Assembly: GCF_014216315.1 (NCBI RefSeq)
Contig: NZ_CP045702.1
Coordinates: 5,022,001-5,086,000, forward strand
Source of the DNA: Streptomyces finlayi
GTDB taxonomy: Bacteria > Actinomycetota > Actinomycetes > Streptomycetales > Streptomycetaceae
DNA: 64,000 bases
Reading direction: 5' to 3'
Shown: positions 1-9,688 of the stretch, one piece after another
Position numbering within the stretch: position 1 is the stretch's first letter
Layout: every line of letters begins with the position of its first letter
The notes under the pieces: model-generated
The model's database searches: none
What the model saw: the letters and a program-made list of their open reading frames with translations, nothing else
Told to the model about the DNA's origin: nothing
Translations under genes and position numbers: made by a program

Positions 1-206
1 ATCGTGTTGATCCGGAACTCGGCGGGGACGTCGAGGTAGTCCCAGTGGCCGTTCGCGGCCTTGTACTCGGCGGTGTTGATCTCGTACGCGTGGTAGCGCT
101 CGGTCCCGAAGCGGTACAGCCACGGTCCGTTCGCCCCCGCGAGCGCGAGAACCACCGCCGTGCTGATCGCCAGTCGGCGGGTACGGCGGCTCGGGCGGTA
201 CTTCAT
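1..206 (-). CDS. glxA: GlxA radical copper oxidase (galactose oxidase-like), N-terminal fragment
   Basis: Only the first 68 codons lie in the window; the gene runs off the left edge. The start ATG (204-206) overlaps the cslA stop as ATGA, so translation is probably coupled. The visible part has a basic N-terminus, one hydrophobic segment at about residues 12-25 that fits a membrane anchor or uncleaved signal, then a short motif (NGPWLYRF) and a region rich in Tyr that match my memory of Streptomyces GlxA. GlxA is a mononuclear copper oxidase with a Cys-Tyr radical cofactor that acts with CslA in making a hyphal-tip glycan. The catalytic domain is outside the window, so identification rests on the N-terminus and on the cslA neighbour. 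Confidence 0.88.
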   Translation of the reverse strand, partial: MKYRPSRRTRRLAISTAVVLALAGANGPWLYRFGTERYHAYEINTAEYKAANGHWDYLDVPAEFRINT

Positions 207-2113
207 TTCTCACGTCTCCCAAGGGCGATCTGCATGGTCTGTTCGTTGTCGGCCGGGCCTGGCCTCCGCGACGGCTCCGGCTGTGGCCGCGGCGGAGGCT
301 GGGGCCCCGCGCGGCGCTTCTTCCTCTCGGCGCGCACGGTGTACCGCCAGCCCAGGATCGGCGCCGCCGTGATCAGCAGGGCGAGGCAGGCCCACGTCAG
401 CATCGCGGGATGGCTGTGGCCCAGGAAGAAGGACGCGACGATGGAGCCGCCGAAGACGAGAAGGAAGAAGAGGTGGATGCGGAAGGTGCCGAAGAGGGTG
501 TCCGGGCTCGACGAGTCGCCCTTGGGCGTCACCACGAACGAGCTCTTGCGGCGCAGGACGGCATCCATCAGGGAGCGTGCGTAGATCGGTGCCGAGAGCG
601 CCGACATCATCATCCCGGCGAGTCCGCCGGAGCCCTCGGGCTCGTGGGGCGAGACGTTGTGGCGGCGGTTCCAGATGTAGAGACCGATCTGGAGCGCGGA
701 GGCGTTGCCGTAGAGCATCATCCAGATCGTCGGGTCGATCTGCACACCCGAGGCGCCCATGCCGAGGAACAGCGCGCAGCTCAGCGCGGCGAGTATCCAG
801 TTCATCGCCGACATCGGATAGAAGATGATCATCATCGTGTAGTTGAAGAGCTTGCCCGCGGGGAGCGAGAACCAGCCCTTCCAGTACTGCTTGAGGATCG
901 TCTCGTAGGTCCCGCGCGACCAGCGGAGCTGCTGGGTGAAGAAGTCCGTCCAGGCGGTGGGTCCCTCGCCGACGGCCAGCACGTCCGGCGTGTAGACCGA
1001 GCGCCACTTCTTGCCGGTCAGCGGGTTGCGGGCGCGGTGGATCTCGAAGCCGGTGGCCATGTCCTCGGTGATCGAGTCGTACAGACCGCCGATCTGCTTG
1101 AGGGTCGAGATCCGTACGGCGTTGCTCGTGCCGACGAACATCGGGGCACCGTAGCGGTTGCCGGCGCGCTGGATCAGCGCGTGGAAGAGGAACTGCTGCG
1201 ACTCGGCGGCCTTCGTGACGAACGTGTCGTAGTTGCCGTAGACCTGAGGGCCGATGACGAAGCCGATGTCCGGGTCGCGGAAGTAGCCGAGCATCCGCTC
1301 CAGGTAGTTGGGCAGCGGTACGTGGTCGGTGTCGACCGAGGCGAAGAAGTCGTAGTCCCCGCCGTGGGCGTCGAGCCAGGCGTTGTAGTTGCCGTGTTTC
1401 GTCTTCGCGCGGTGTGGGCCCGTGGCCTGGTTCCAGCGCGCGACACCCTTGCGGGAGAAATGGTGCACACCGAGCCGGGCGCACACCTCCTTGACCGCGG
1501 GGTCGTCGCCCTCGTCGAGCAGCCAGACGTGCATGAGTCCGCGGTGCCGGATGCGTACCGCCGCCTCCAGCGTCTTCGTCACCATCTCCAGGGGCTCCTT
1601 GCCCGGCACGAAGGAGGTGAGGAAGGCGACCTTGGTGCCGGTCTCCGGCACCACCGGGACCGGGTCACGGGCCACGAGTGTCGCGTGCGCGTTGGAGAGG
1701 ACGTTCATCGTGCGGAAGAGCTCGATCAGACCGATCGAGACCAGCATGACGATGTCGAGGATCAGCAGCGTGTCGTTCTTGAGGTTCGGGTCGCGTTCCG
1801 TCCAGTGCGCCGGCTGCATCAGCCAGGCGAAGAGGCCGAGGGAGACGAGAGGAGCCGCGCCGAGGAGCAGGGCGGCCCTGAGGCGGTGCGGCTCCTGCGA
1901 GAGCAGGGAGCGGTAGCGGACCGTGTAGGGCCGGCCGGGTTCGGGCTGGGTCAGGGGACCCGCCAGCCGGCTGTAGTGCTCGTAGTCGTATCGCGGCAGC
2001 GCCTTGTTCGTCTGGCGCCGTCGCTGCCCGGTCCGCAGCTGCGACGGTATCCGTAGCTGGGTGGTCCGGGAAGAGTCGTTGTCCTGCCGGGCGCCTGGCG
2101 GCGTCGACGTCAT
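203..2113 (-). CDS. cslA: CslA cellulose synthase-like glycosyltransferase (GT2)
   Basis: A 636-residue membrane glycosyltransferase of family 2. The processive-GT2 signature is complete: DEGDD (about residue 200), SVDTDH (about 258), TEDMATG (about 350) and QQLRW (about 394). Two transmembrane segments precede the catalytic domain (about 80-140) and several follow it, as in cellulose synthases. In Streptomyces CslA makes a beta-glucan at hyphal tips and works with GlxA, whose start overlaps this stop codon. The N-terminus (MTSTPPGARQ) is favoured because it matches the conserved start of the family as I remember it. About 280 bp upstream an IS4-family element begins (2392), so part of the original promoter region may have been displaced; the 2114-2381 interval holds no gene. 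Confidence 0.95.
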   Translation of the reverse strand: MTSTPPGARQDNDSSRTTQLRIPSQLRTGQRRRQTNKALPRYDYEHYSRLAGPLTQPEPGRPYTVRYRSLLSQEPHRLRAALLLGAAPLVSLGLFAWLMQPAHWTERDPNLKNDTLLILDIVMLVSIGLIELFRTMNVLSNAHATLVARDPVPVVPETGTKVAFLTSFVPGKEPLEMVTKTLEAAVRIRHRGLMHVWLLDEGDDPAVKEVCARLGVHHFSRKGVARWNQATGPHRAKTKHGNYNAWLDAHGGDYDFFASVDTDHVPLPNYLERMLGYFRDPDIGFVIGPQVYGNYDTFVTKAAESQQFLFHALIQRAGNRYGAPMFVGTSNAVRISTLKQIGGLYDSITEDMATGFEIHRARNPLTGKKWRSVYTPDVLAVGEGPTAWTDFFTQQLRWSRGTYETILKQYWKGWFSLPAGKLFNYTMMIIFYPMSAMNWILAALSCALFLGMGASGVQIDPTIWMMLYGNASALQIGLYIWNRRHNVSPHEPEGSGGLAGMMMSALSAPIYARSLMDAVLRRKSSFVVTPKGDSSSPDTLFGTFRIHLFFLLVFGGSIVASFFLGHSHPAMLTWACLALLITAAPILGWRYTVRAERKKRRAGPQPPPRPQPEPSRRPGPADNEQTMQIALGRREK

Positions 2114-2381
2114 GGGTCATCCCCCCGCACGCAGGGTCAGTGCGTGATTGGTCGGTCAGTCGTGGGCGGTGGAGCCCCCCCGGATCACCGCGCACGCACA
2201 CAGTGGCGGGTCACTTTTCCACAGACATGGAAAGGAGTGCTGCCGGTTGCATGATGCCCTCTCGGTGTTCGTCCGTGAGCGGGACCCCCACCCCGCGGTG
2301 AAAGCAACCGGCATCTCATGTTCCGCTGCCCAACTGTCCGGGCACGGCGCCCGCCTTGGAGCCCGACGGCCAGATAACAGG

Positions 2382-2391
2382 TTGTCCGGCT
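2382..2391. repeat. Left target-site duplication of the IS4-family element
   Basis: The 10-mer TTGTCCGGCT lies directly outside the left inverted repeat and recurs at 3927-3936 outside the right one. The preceding G also matches if the last base of the right end is counted as flank, so the duplication is 10-11 bp, the size usual for IS4-family elements. Confidence 0.93.
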
Positions 2392-3926
2392 CAACGCCGT
2401 TGCGTTTGGGTTTTGAGTCGCAGGTCAAGCCCTGTTGAATGACGCAACGGGACGTCCTGATAGATCAGCTTGTGTCGAGCAAGAAGATCATCGGGAGTCC
2501 CGTTGCAGGAGAAGTCTGTCATCACGCGCACGGTCGAGGCGGCCGGGGGTGTGTACGCGCCCGGCCACTTGGGCGAGCTGACCCAGATCGTGGACTTCGT
2601 ACTGGTGGACGCGGTGATCGATGAGACAGGGTCACGTGAGAAGCGGCTGCGGCTGCTGCCGTCCCGGGTGGTGGTCTATTTCGTCCTCGCGCTGGCCCTG
2701 TTCGAGGACTGTTCCTATCGGGGCGTGTGGGGCAAGCTGACGGCGGGGCTGGAGGGACTGCCGTTGGTGCGTCCGGCGGTCTCCTCGCTGTCCCGGGCCC
2801 GACGGCGGATAGGAGCGGCACCGCTGCGGCGGCTGTTCGAGATCCTCGCCGGACCCGTCGCCCACCTCGGGCAGGCCGGCTCGTTCTATCGGGGGCTTCG
2901 GACCGTGGCCGTGGACGGCACCTTGCTGCACGTGCCCGATGAGGAGGCGCTCACCTGGCGCTATCCCAAGCGGGCGGGCGAGAGCGTGGAGTTCGGCTAC
3001 CCGCTGCTACGACTCGTGGTCCTGGTCGAGTGTGGCACCCGTGCCGTGCTGGCCGCCGCGTTCGGCCCCGAGAGTGACGGCGAACTCACCTACGCGGGAC
3101 GCCTGTTGAGTGTGCTGGACCGCACGATGCTCCTGCTGGCCGATGCCGGCTTCGACGCGAACGAGTTCGCCCGGGACGTCCAGGCCACCGGCGCCCAGTT
3201 CCTGGTGCGCTCCTCCGCCCGCCGCATACCCACCCCCTTCCGGCACCTGGACGACGGCTCCTACCTGGCCCGGATCGGCTACGGCGTCCTGCCCGTCATG
3301 CTGACCGTCCGCGTCATCGAGGCGTCCGTCACCGTGACCCTGGCCGATGGCACCGTCCGCACCGAGCAGTGGCGCCTGCTCACCACTCTCCTCGACCCGG
3401 CCGCCCACCCAGCTGCCAGGCTCGTGGATCTCTACCACGAGCGGTGGCAGTCGGAGACGACGTACTTCTCGATCAAGGCAACGATGCTGGACGGCCGTGT
3501 CCTGCGCTCCCGCAGCCTGACCGGCCTCGACCAGGAGGTCTACGCCCTGCTCACCACCTACCAGGCCCTGATCCGTGCCGCTTCCGACACCGCCTGCACC
3601 CGGCCCGGCCTGGACATGGACCGCATCAGCTTCACCGTCCTGCAGACCACCGCCGGCGACACCGTGACCACCGCGACCGCGATCCTGCCCCCGACGGGAC
3701 CCGCCGACCTCGTCGGCACCATCGGCCGGGCCGTCCTCGACGCCCTGCACCCCGCCCGCCACCGGCACCGCGTCAAGGCCCGCACCCGAAAGAACCCCAC
3801 CAGCAAGTACGGCCCGAACGCCGGACAACACCCCACGACCAGCCAGAACTACACCGTCCACACCACTGTCACGTTCTTCGAGCACGGACTTGCGAGCCGC
3901 TCGCGGACGTAAACGCAACGGTGTTG
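2392..3926 (+). mobile_element. Complete IS4-family insertion sequence
   Basis: The element is 1535 bp. Its ends are near-perfect inverted repeats: CAACGCCGTTGCGTTT at 2392-2407, and its complement with one mismatch at 3911-3926. A 10-bp direct repeat (2382-2391 and 3927-3936) flanks it. It carries one full-length transposase gene with all catalytic residues. Intact ends, intact duplication and intact gene point to a recent insertion. It sits between cslA (minus strand) and a tRNA-Lys gene. Confidence 0.93.
2503..3912 (+). CDS. IS4-family DDE transposase
   Basis: A 469-residue transposase. The DDE triad is visible: D138 (VAVDGT), D214 (LLADAGFD) and E318. The last lies in the exact IS4 signature Y-x2-R-x3-E-x6-K (Y311, R314, E318, K325). 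The N-terminal ITRTV and APGHLGELT motifs are typical of the actinobacterial branch. I chose the TTG at 2503 because GGGAG stands five bases before it; an in-frame TTG at 2470 would add 11 residues but has no ribosome site. The stop overlaps the right inverted repeat by two bases. Length and motifs suggest an active enzyme. Confidence 0.93.
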   Translation: MQEKSVITRTVEAAGGVYAPGHLGELTQIVDFVLVDAVIDETGSREKRLRLLPSRVVVYFVLALALFEDCSYRGVWGKLTAGLEGLPLVRPAVSSLSRARRRIGAAPLRRLFEILAGPVAHLGQAGSFYRGLRTVAVDGTLLHVPDEEALTWRYPKRAGESVEFGYPLLRLVVLVECGTRAVLAAAFGPESDGELTYAGRLLSVLDRTMLLLADAGFDANEFARDVQATGAQFLVRSSARRIPTPFRHLDDGSYLARIGYGVLPVMLTVRVIEASVTVTLADGTVRTEQWRLLTTLLDPAAHPAARLVDLYHERWQSETTYFSIKATMLDGRVLRSRSLTGLDQEVYALLTTYQALIRAASDTACTRPGLDMDRISFTVLQTTAGDTVTTATAILPPTGPADLVGTIGRAVLDALHPARHRHRVKARTRKNPTSKYGPNAGQHPTTSQNYTVHTTVTFFEHGLASRSRT

Positions 3927-3936
3927 TTGTCCGGCT
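3927..3936. repeat. Right target-site duplication of the IS4-family element
   Basis: TTGTCCGGCT, identical to 2382-2391, directly outside the right inverted repeat. Confidence 0.93.
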
Positions 3937-4056
3937 TGTCGGGTGATCACAAGGGCGGAACGCGGTGTTTATCGGGCGTATGTACGGGTTGGTCGGGTGT
4001 AGGGGGGTAAGGGGGAGGGGCGCGCGGGGGTGCGTGTGAACTCCCGCGCGCACGAA

Positions 4057-4089
4057 CAAGGCCCCCTCACGCTCGGTGAGGGGGCCTTG
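4057..4089. terminator. Strong hairpin terminator beside tRNA-Lys
   Basis: A 14-bp perfect stem (4057-4070 with 4076-4089) and a 5-base loop, starting CAAGGCCCCCTCAC. It lies just past the 3' end of the minus-strand tRNA gene and is the likely end of its transcript. On the plus strand it would also stop read-through from the IS. Confidence 0.85.
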
Positions 4090-4097
4090 TCTTTGCG

Positions 4098-4171
4098 TGC
4101 GCCGTCAGGGACTCGAACCCCGGACCCGCTGATTAAGAGTCAGCTGCTCTAACCAACTGAGCTAACGGCGC
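4098..4171 (-). tRNA. tRNA-Lys (anticodon CTT)
   Basis: Read on the minus strand, a 74-nt cloverleaf. The acceptor GCGCCGT pairs with ACGGCGC, the anticodon arm is GCTGA-CTCTTAA-TCAGC with anticodon CTT, the T loop has GGTTCGAGTCC, and the discriminator is A. CCA is not encoded. It is identical to the tRNA-Lys genes at 8421-8494 and 19683-19756. A terminator hairpin follows it. Confidence 0.97.
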
Positions 4172-4356
4172 CTGCTGACCTGGAGAACTCTACCGGATGG
4201 GAGGCCGTGCCCCTGACCAATTCCGCCGCGCCGCGTCCTGTGGGATGGTCGTTTTTTTGATTTGATCCGTCAAAATGCGATATGTCAGGAGAGTTGAGAC
4301 ACTGACGCCCGTTGCAGATGCGCCCAAAGATCTTGACGAGTGCGGAGGGGAATCGC

Positions 4357-5646
4357 ATGACTGTGCCGGTCTTCGAGGAGTACGAACCCGCTGTCGACTG
4401 CACCTGTGCGGGGTGTGCCGCGCAGCGCCGTGCCGCGGCCAGGGCCGTGCCGACGCGGCACGGCGGACATCCGGCGGCGCACGGCGCACGCCGGGCGCTG
4501 GTGCTGGTGACCGCCGCCGGAGTGGTCCTGTCCAGCGGGGCCGCCGAGGCGGCGACCGCCACGGGACACGCCACGGGGCCCGCCCGGACGGACGCGCCGG
4601 CCGACCCGGAACCGGCGACCCCACAGGGCGAGAAAGGTCCACTGCAGGGGGTGGGTGCCTCGGGGCCGCCCTCGGCTCCGACGTTCCGGGCGACCACGCG
4701 GGCCGACATCATCAACCGGGCCAAGGTGTGGGTCTCCGCGAAGGTCCCGTACAGCATGGAGAAGTACTGGTCGGACGGCTACCGCCAGGACTGTTCGGGC
4801 TTCGTCTCGATGGCGTGGAACCTGGGGCGCAACGAGTGGACGGGCAGCCTCGACCAGTACGGGACACGGATCGCCCGGGAGGATCTGCAGCCCGGCGACA
4901 TCCTGCTCTTCCACAATCCGGGGGACCCGAACAAGGGCTCGCACGTCACGATCTTCGGTGGCTGGACCGACTACCGGCACAGTCACTACACGGCCTACGA
5001 ACAGGCCCGTCCCCGCACCCGCAAGCAGGCGACGCCCATGGCGTACTGGAACAACTCCGACCGGTACGTGGCCTACCGCTACCGGGGCCTCACGGGCGGG
5101 GCGAGCGGCAGCAGCTTCTCGACGCCCTACCCCGGGGCCGGGCGGTTCGGGCCCGGTGCGAGCAACAAGTACGTCACCCAGCTCGGCAGGATGCTCGTGG
5201 CGCGGGGCGGAAAGCGGTTCTACTCGCAGGGGCCCGGCCCGGACTGGGGCGAGGCGGACCGGCGGGCGACCCAGGCGTTCCAGATGGCCCAGGGCTGGCG
5301 GGGCAAGGAGGCCGACGGCATCCCCGGCCCCCAGACCTGGCGTCATCTGACCGGCGGCACGGGACGCGGCATTCCGGCCGCCGGTACGGGCGGCAGCCCC
5401 AATACGGTCTCGCCCTTCCCGGGCCGCGGCCATTTCAAGCCGGGTCAGTCCAACAGTCATGTCGCACGGCTCGGCACACAGTTGGTGAGGAAGGGCTACG
5501 GCAGGCACTACGTGTCGGGCCCGGGCCCCCGGTGGACAGAGGCGGACCGCCGCAACGTCGAGGCGTATCAGCGGTCCCTGGGCTGGCGCGGCAGCGAGGC
5601 CGACGGCTATCCGGGCCCGCACACCTGGCGGCGGCTCTTCGGGTGA
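4357..5646 (+). CDS. Secreted NlpC/P60-like endopeptidase with two C-terminal wall-binding repeats
   Basis: A 429-residue exported protein. The start ATG follows GGAGGGG by eight bases. The first 45 residues are charged and hold a CxCxxC motif (DCTCAGC). A hydrophobic segment at about 47-66 is the signal or anchor, followed by a Pro/Ala-rich linker. The catalytic domain (about 108-255) has the nucleophile Cys146 in QDCSGF and His196 in GSHVTIF, the Cys-His pattern of NlpC/P60 peptidoglycan peptidases. Two similar units follow (about 262-330 and 360-429), each ending GPxTWRxL, and look like peptidoglycan-binding repeats. It probably cuts or remodels wall peptides outside the cell. It starts an array with the SPFH and AA10 genes near cslA. 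The exact substrate is not visible. Confidence 0.85.
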   Translation: MTVPVFEEYEPAVDCTCAGCAAQRRAAARAVPTRHGGHPAAHGARRALVLVTAAGVVLSSGAAEAATATGHATGPARTDAPADPEPATPQGEKGPLQGVGASGPPSAPTFRATTRADIINRAKVWVSAKVPYSMEKYWSDGYRQDCSGFVSMAWNLGRNEWTGSLDQYGTRIAREDLQPGDILLFHNPGDPNKGSHVTIFGGWTDYRHSHYTAYEQARPRTRKQATPMAYWNNSDRYVAYRYRGLTGGASGSSFSTPYPGAGRFGPGASNKYVTQLGRMLVARGGKRFYSQGPGPDWGEADRRATQAFQMAQGWRGKEADGIPGPQTWRHLTGGTGRGIPAAGTGGSPNTVSPFPGRGHFKPGQSNSHVARLGTQLVRKGYGRHYVSGPGPRWTEADRRNVEAYQRSLGWRGSEADGYPGPHTWRRLFG

Positions 5647-5730
5647 CGGCACGGACATGACGGAGGCGGGTATGCGACCCATGGTGTGGACAGCTCCGGA
5701 TTCCCGGAGAACGGAAAGGCAGGGCAACCG

Positions 5731-7374
<1,644 letters not shown>

Positions 7375-7420
7375 GAGCCATTTTGGGGCTCCCGCGGGTG
7401 AACCGGAATCGGCCGCTCAT

Positions 7421-7432
7421 TGGTCTGGACAT
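7421..7432 (+). promoter_or_regulatory. Upstream DasR-type (dre-like) box
   Basis: TGGTCTGGACAT matches the 12-bp core TGGTCTAGACCA of the Streptomyces chitinase direct repeats and DasR dre sites at 9 of 12 positions. Its start is exactly 40 bp before that of the second, better box, so both lie on the same helix face. Confidence 0.6.
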
Positions 7433-7460
7433 GTTCATGCTGCGTCCATAACCTAGGACT

Positions 7461-7472
7461 TGGTCTAGACCG
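7461..7472 (+). promoter_or_regulatory. Downstream DasR-type (dre) box
   Basis: TGGTCTAGACCG matches the dre core at 11 of 12 positions and lies 62 bp before the AA10 start codon. DasR is the GntR-family regulator of N-acetylglucosamine and chitin use. A pair of such 12-bp direct repeats is the classical layout of Streptomyces chitinase promoters. Binding is inferred from sequence only. Confidence 0.75.
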
Positions 7473-7533
7473 CACAACACGCGCGCAGAGCAGAGCTCAT
7501 GGAACCTCCCCCACGTTCTTGAGGAGCAGCAGC

Positions 7534-8124
7534 ATGCGGAAAAGGGCAAGCGCGGCCGTGATCGGCCTGGTGATAGCGGGCGCGTCGATGTTCGCGACCG
7601 GCAGCGCCAGCAGTCACGGCTACACCGACTCCCCGATCAGCCGTCAGAAACTCTGTGCCAACGGCACGGTGACCGGCTGCGGCGCCATCCAGTGGGAACC
7701 GCAGAGCGTCGAGGGCCCCAAGGGCTTCCCGGCGGCCGGTCCGGCGGACGGCAAGATCTGCTCGGCCGGAAACGCCGGCTTCGCGGCGCTGGACGACCCG
7801 CGCGGCGGCAACTGGCCGGCGACCAAGGTCACCGGCGGCCAGGGCTACAGCTTCCGCTGGCAGTTCACGGCCCGGCACTCCACCAGCGACTTCCGGTACT
7901 ACATCACCAAGAACGGCTGGAACTCCAGCCAGCCGCTCACCCGGGCAGCGCTGGAGTCGCAGCCGTTCATGAGCGTGCCGTACGGGAACCAGCAGCCCCC
8001 GTCGACGCTGACCCATCAGGGCACCATCCCCACCCTGAAGTCCGGTAAGCACATCATCCTCGCCGTCTGGAACGTCGCGGACACCGGCAACGCTTTCTAC
8101 GCCTGCTCGGACGTGCGGTTCTGA
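7534..8124 (+). CDS. Secreted AA10 lytic polysaccharide monooxygenase (LpmP/chitin-binding type)
   Basis: A 196-residue precursor with a 27-residue signal peptide. Cleavage after SASS would expose His28 (HGYTDSP) as the mature N-terminus, the first histidine of the copper His-brace. His115 (TARHSTSDF) is the second and Phe188 (NAFYACSDV) the axial aromatic. Conserved pieces include GAIQWEP, GNAGF, NGWN and the C-terminal CSDVRF. There is no separate binding domain; the length is that of a single-domain AA10. The enzyme oxidatively cuts crystalline chitin or glucan outside the cell. In this neighbourhood the matching S. coelicolor gene (SCO2833, LpmP) has been linked to the CslA/GlxA glycan. 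GAGGAG at 7521-7526 sets the start. Two DasR-type boxes lie upstream. Confidence 0.93.
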   Translation: MRKRASAAVIGLVIAGASMFATGSASSHGYTDSPISRQKLCANGTVTGCGAIQWEPQSVEGPKGFPAAGPADGKICSAGNAGFAALDDPRGGNWPATKVTGGQGYSFRWQFTARHSTSDFRYYITKNGWNSSQPLTRAALESQPFMSVPYGNQQPPSTLTHQGTIPTLKSGKHIILAVWNVADTGNAFYACSDVRF

Positions 8125-8369
8125 CGTCCGGTCAGCCCAGTGGTACGGCGGCGGCCCGGGCGGGGGCCGCCGTTTCGCGTATGCCGCCGTTACGCGTGTG
8201 CCGCCCGCTCGCCCGTCGCGCCGCAGCGGCACCGGGCCGGCACCATTCCCGCCCGCAGCAGCAGCACCGCTCCGGTTCGGGTGCGTCTTACCAGGGGGCC
8301 ATACGAGCGTATGGGACGCCCGCCCATTACGCCTGTGTAAGACATCTGTATGGATTCCGCGGCGGCAAA

Positions 8370-8415
8370 AACGCGGTGGGCGGTCTCCGGTACTTCGGAA
8401 ACCGCCCACCGCGTT
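8370..8415. terminator. Terminator hairpin between the AA10 gene and tRNA-Lys
   Basis: A 15-bp perfect stem (8370-8384 with 8401-8415) whose loop holds a small inner stem. It ends five bases from the tRNA-Lys 3' end. It probably terminates the minus-strand tRNA transcript and plus-strand read-through. The 8125-8369 interval before it shows no gene. Confidence 0.85.
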
Positions 8416-8420
8416 GTCTG

Positions 8421-8494
8421 TGCGCCGTCAGGGACTCGAACCCCGGACCCGCTGATTAAGAGTCAGCTGCTCTAACCAACTGAGCTAACGGCGC
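8421..8494 (-). tRNA. tRNA-Lys (anticodon CTT), second copy
   Basis: Identical over 74 nt to the gene at 4098-4171: same CTT anticodon, same acceptor and T arms, no encoded CCA. Confidence 0.97.
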
Positions 8495-8600
8495 CTGGTG
8501 ACTCGAAAATAATACCTGCTCTTCGGCAGTGCTGACGACATGCCTCGGCCGCCCCCGGCTCCACGCCCGGATTGCCCGTGAATGCCGGGCCGTCCGGCTT

Positions 8601-8766
8601 CTAGGTCCTGTCTGGAGTTCCAGCGCGGGAGAGGGAGCGGCGTCCGGTGCCGTCGAATCCAAGGCGGAGGAGGGAGCGATGGCGGAGCCCTCGCGACTGA
8701 CGACAACGCCGGAGGCGGCGGTGCCGGACGCCGCGACGCCGCGGGGGAACTCCAGACAGGACCTAG
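8601..8766. mobile_element. MITE-like non-coding element with 21-bp terminal inverted repeats
   Basis: Perfect 21-bp inverted repeats stand at 8601-8621 (CTAGGTCCTGTCTGG...) and 8746-8766. The interior is also partly self-complementary: GGCGTCCGGTGCCGTC near 8640-8655 pairs imperfectly with GACG/CCGGACGCC sequence near 8720-8735, so the whole 166 bp could fold into one long hairpin. There is no transposase and no credible ORF. A TA dinucleotide, within CTAG at each end, could be the target duplication. The size, ends and lack of coding fit a miniature inverted-repeat element. The family is not recognised. Confidence 0.7.
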
Positions 8767-9521
8767 AGCGCCAGTGACAGCAGTACGGGAGCCGCCCGCC
8801 GGTTCAGGGTGTCCGCCGCCGACCGCAGCCGGTGCGCGTCCTCGATCGGCAGCGAGAGAGCCAGGCAGCCCGCCGATGCCCCGGCGGTCAGCGGCACCGC
8901 CGCGCAGACCGTGCCCAGCGCGTACTCCTGGAGGTCCAGCATCGGGACCGTCGCGGGCTGGCTGTCCAGCCTGGAGAAGAGGACCTTCTCGCTGGTGATC
9001 GTCCGCGAGGTGAGCCGTGCCGTCTTGTGCCGGGAGATGTGGTCGCGCCGCCCGTTCTGGTCGAGCTGCGTCAGCAGGCACTTCCCGATCGCGCTGGCGT
9101 GCGCCGCCGACCGGAAGTCCACCCACTCGTTGACCGCGGGCGTGCCGGGCCCGGCCGCCACCTGCGTGACCCGGATCTCGCCGTCGACGTACCTGCTGAG
9201 GTAGACCGCGGCGTCGACGGAGTCACGCAGCTGCATCAGGGTCAGCTGGAGCCTGTCCTCCAGGGCCTGCCGGCGGGCCGCGCCGGAGCCGAGCAGGAGG
9301 AGCGAGGAGCCGATGACGTACGCGCCGTCGGTGATCTGCTCGACGTACCCCTCGCGGCGCAGCGTCAGGAGCAGGGAGGCGAGGTGCCCCGTGGGCAGCC
9401 CCGTCTCGCGGGCGATCTGTACGTCGGTCACACCGGTGCCGTGCTTGGAGACCGTTTCGAGTACGCGTAGGGCGTACTGCACCGAGTGGAACGGCGCGGT
9501 CGGTTCGGGCTTCAACGCCAC
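8763..9521 (-). CDS. IclR-family transcriptional regulator
   Basis: A 252-residue regulator. The N-terminal winged helix-turn-helix (about 10-70) reads ALRVLETVSKHG, VTDVQIARETGLPTGHLASLL and REGYVEQ. The C-terminal effector domain (about 80-250) has the usual SAAHASAIGKCLL and a late CLALSLP strand. It follows the ehuBCDA transporter genes on the same strand after a 167-bp gap and is the likely local regulator, perhaps responding to ectoine or a breakdown product (inference). The stop codon TAG (8763-8765) lies inside the terminal repeat of the MITE-like element. The length is normal for IclR proteins, so few if any residues can have been changed. Confidence 0.9.
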   Translation of the reverse strand: MALKPEPTAPFHSVQYALRVLETVSKHGTGVTDVQIARETGLPTGHLASLLLTLRREGYVEQITDGAYVIGSSLLLLGSGAARRQALEDRLQLTLMQLRDSVDAAVYLSRYVDGEIRVTQVAAGPGTPAVNEWVDFRSAAHASAIGKCLLTQLDQNGRRDHISRHKTARLTSRTITSEKVLFSRLDSQPATVPMLDLQEYALGTVCAAVPLTAGASAGCLALSLPIEDAHRLRSAADTLNRRAAPVLLSLAL

Positions 9522-9688
9522 GGTGTCCCCCTACCAGGTTGTGACCGCGAGCTTTCGACCCACGATAGCCCTCAAGACCCCCGAAAGGGGGTGCTGTTGA
9601 CGACTTGATGGGGGCGCCCCGGCCCTGTCAGCTGGGGCGCACCCGCATGGCATATGCCCCTGTCATTGTCGGTACATCAACAGCGTGG

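Noticed and set aside
410..2056. Long plus-strand open frame across cslA
   Set aside because: Shadow of cslA in GC-rich DNA; no recognisable protein and no ribosome site.
4250..4320. Short inverted repeats (TTTTGA...TCAAAA and GTCAG...CTGAC) before the NlpC/P60-like gene as operators
   Set aside because: Arms are only 5-6 bp and match no regulator consensus I know; too weak to call.
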